Of a stretch of 5,141 nucleotides of DNA, positions 4,720 to 5,141 are shown piece after piece (position 1 is the stretch's first letter; each line of letters begins with the position of its first letter). Location of the stretch: contig CAIMNN010000215.1 in assembly GCA_903842845.1 (NCBI GenBank), forward strand, positions 1 to 5,141, given 5' to 3'. This DNA comes from an uncultured Acidobacteriaceae bacterium (GTDB taxonomy: Bacteria > Acidobacteriota > Terriglobia > Terriglobales > Acidobacteriaceae). Below the pieces are notes generated by a model. It saw only the letters and a program-made list of their open reading frames with translations, ran no database searches and had not been told where the DNA came from. Made by a program: the position numbers and the translations under genes.

Positions 4720-5141
4720 TTATGCGGCACTGTCTATTGCCTGCGGATGCGCAACCGCTGCCACTGCCTGATTCTTGCCTAACCGCTTGGCCTCATACAG
4801 AGCCGTGTCCGCTGACTCGGTCAACACATGCGCATTCAACCCGCGCTGCGGAACCATCGTTGCGCAGCCTATGGAGACAGTCACGATTTTGTGCACACTG
4901 TCCTCGTGTTGCAGCTTGCGGTTGTTGAGCGACTTCAATATCTCTTCCGCCACTACCGCCGCACCCGCCTCGTCCGTATCCGGCAATATCACGGCAAACT
5001 CTTCGCCGCCATAACGCGCCACAAGGTCCGCTGGACGCGCCACAACGTCGAGCGCAGCCTCAGCCACCTGCTTTAAGCAACTGTCTCCGCGTACATGCCC
5101 GTAGCGGTCGTTGTACTTTTTGAAGTTGTCCACATCGATCA
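4720..5141 (-). CDS. Diguanylate cyclase, GGDEF domain (N-terminus outside window)
   Basis: The minus-strand frame enters from the right edge and runs 139 residues to a TAA at 4722-4720. It contains most of a GGDEF domain. IDVDNFKKYNDRYGHVRGD holds the metal-binding Asp and the nucleotide-contacting region. GGEEF (4996-5010) is an intact active-site motif, and RPAD (5026-5037), five residues before it, is an intact RxxD inhibitory site. ADTALYEAKRLGKNQ near the end is also typical. The enzyme should make cyclic di-GMP from two GTP and be subject to product inhibition. About 12 residues follow the domain. The sensor or membrane region that would reveal its input lies beyond the window, and GTG at 5133-5131 is an internal Val, not the start. 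It converges on the exported-protein gene. Confidence 0.95.
   Translation of the reverse strand, partial: IDVDNFKKYNDRYGHVRGDSCLKQVAEAALDVVARPADLVARYGGEEFAVILPDTDEAGAAVVAEEILKSLNNRKLQHEDSVHKIVTVSIGCATMVPQRGLNAHVLTESADTALYEAKRLGKNQAVAAVAHPQAIDSAA

Overview
The window reads as ordinary chromosomal DNA from a Gram-negative bacterium. It is moderately GC-rich. An acidobacterium of the Terriglobia type is my best guess, from the mix of genes and the frequent TTG starts. This is inference: no rRNA or other taxonomic marker is present. No mobile element, tRNA, CRISPR array or phage gene was found.

Layout. Positions 1-680 (minus) hold the N-terminal 226 residues of a TIM-barrel sugar epimerase/isomerase of the D-tagatose/D-psicose 3-epimerase type, cut by the window edge. 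A divergent intergenic region (681-789) leads to a 73-residue zinc-ribbon protein (790-1011, plus) with no ribosome-binding site; it may be translated from a leaderless mRNA. Next is a YebC/TACO1-family gene (1110-1853) with its own extended -10 promoter inside an inverted repeat, and a strong intrinsic terminator. Three plus-strand genes follow, all apparently starting with TTG: a PagL-like lipid A deacylase family outer-membrane protein (1951-2619), a monofunctional glutamate formimidoyltransferase (2679-3602), and an exported protein of unknown function (3705-4655) ending in a second intrinsic terminator. Converging on it is the C-terminal part of a GGDEF diguanylate cyclase (4720-5141, minus), cut by the right edge.

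How the genes relate. There is no single pathway here. The two terminators divide the plus-strand genes into a zinc-ribbon/yebC block and a possible pagL-ftcD-exported-protein block. The second block has short gaps and no convincing internal terminator, but its functions (lipid A remodelling, histidine breakdown, unknown) do not obviously belong together.

No clear new biological system is evident. The most unusual signals are regulatory. Two neighbouring genes each have a -10 hexamer framed by a perfect inverted repeat, one promoter sits directly against a start codon that lacks a Shine-Dalgarno sequence, and the other may give a transcript with a hairpin at its 5' end. All promoter calls are by eye.
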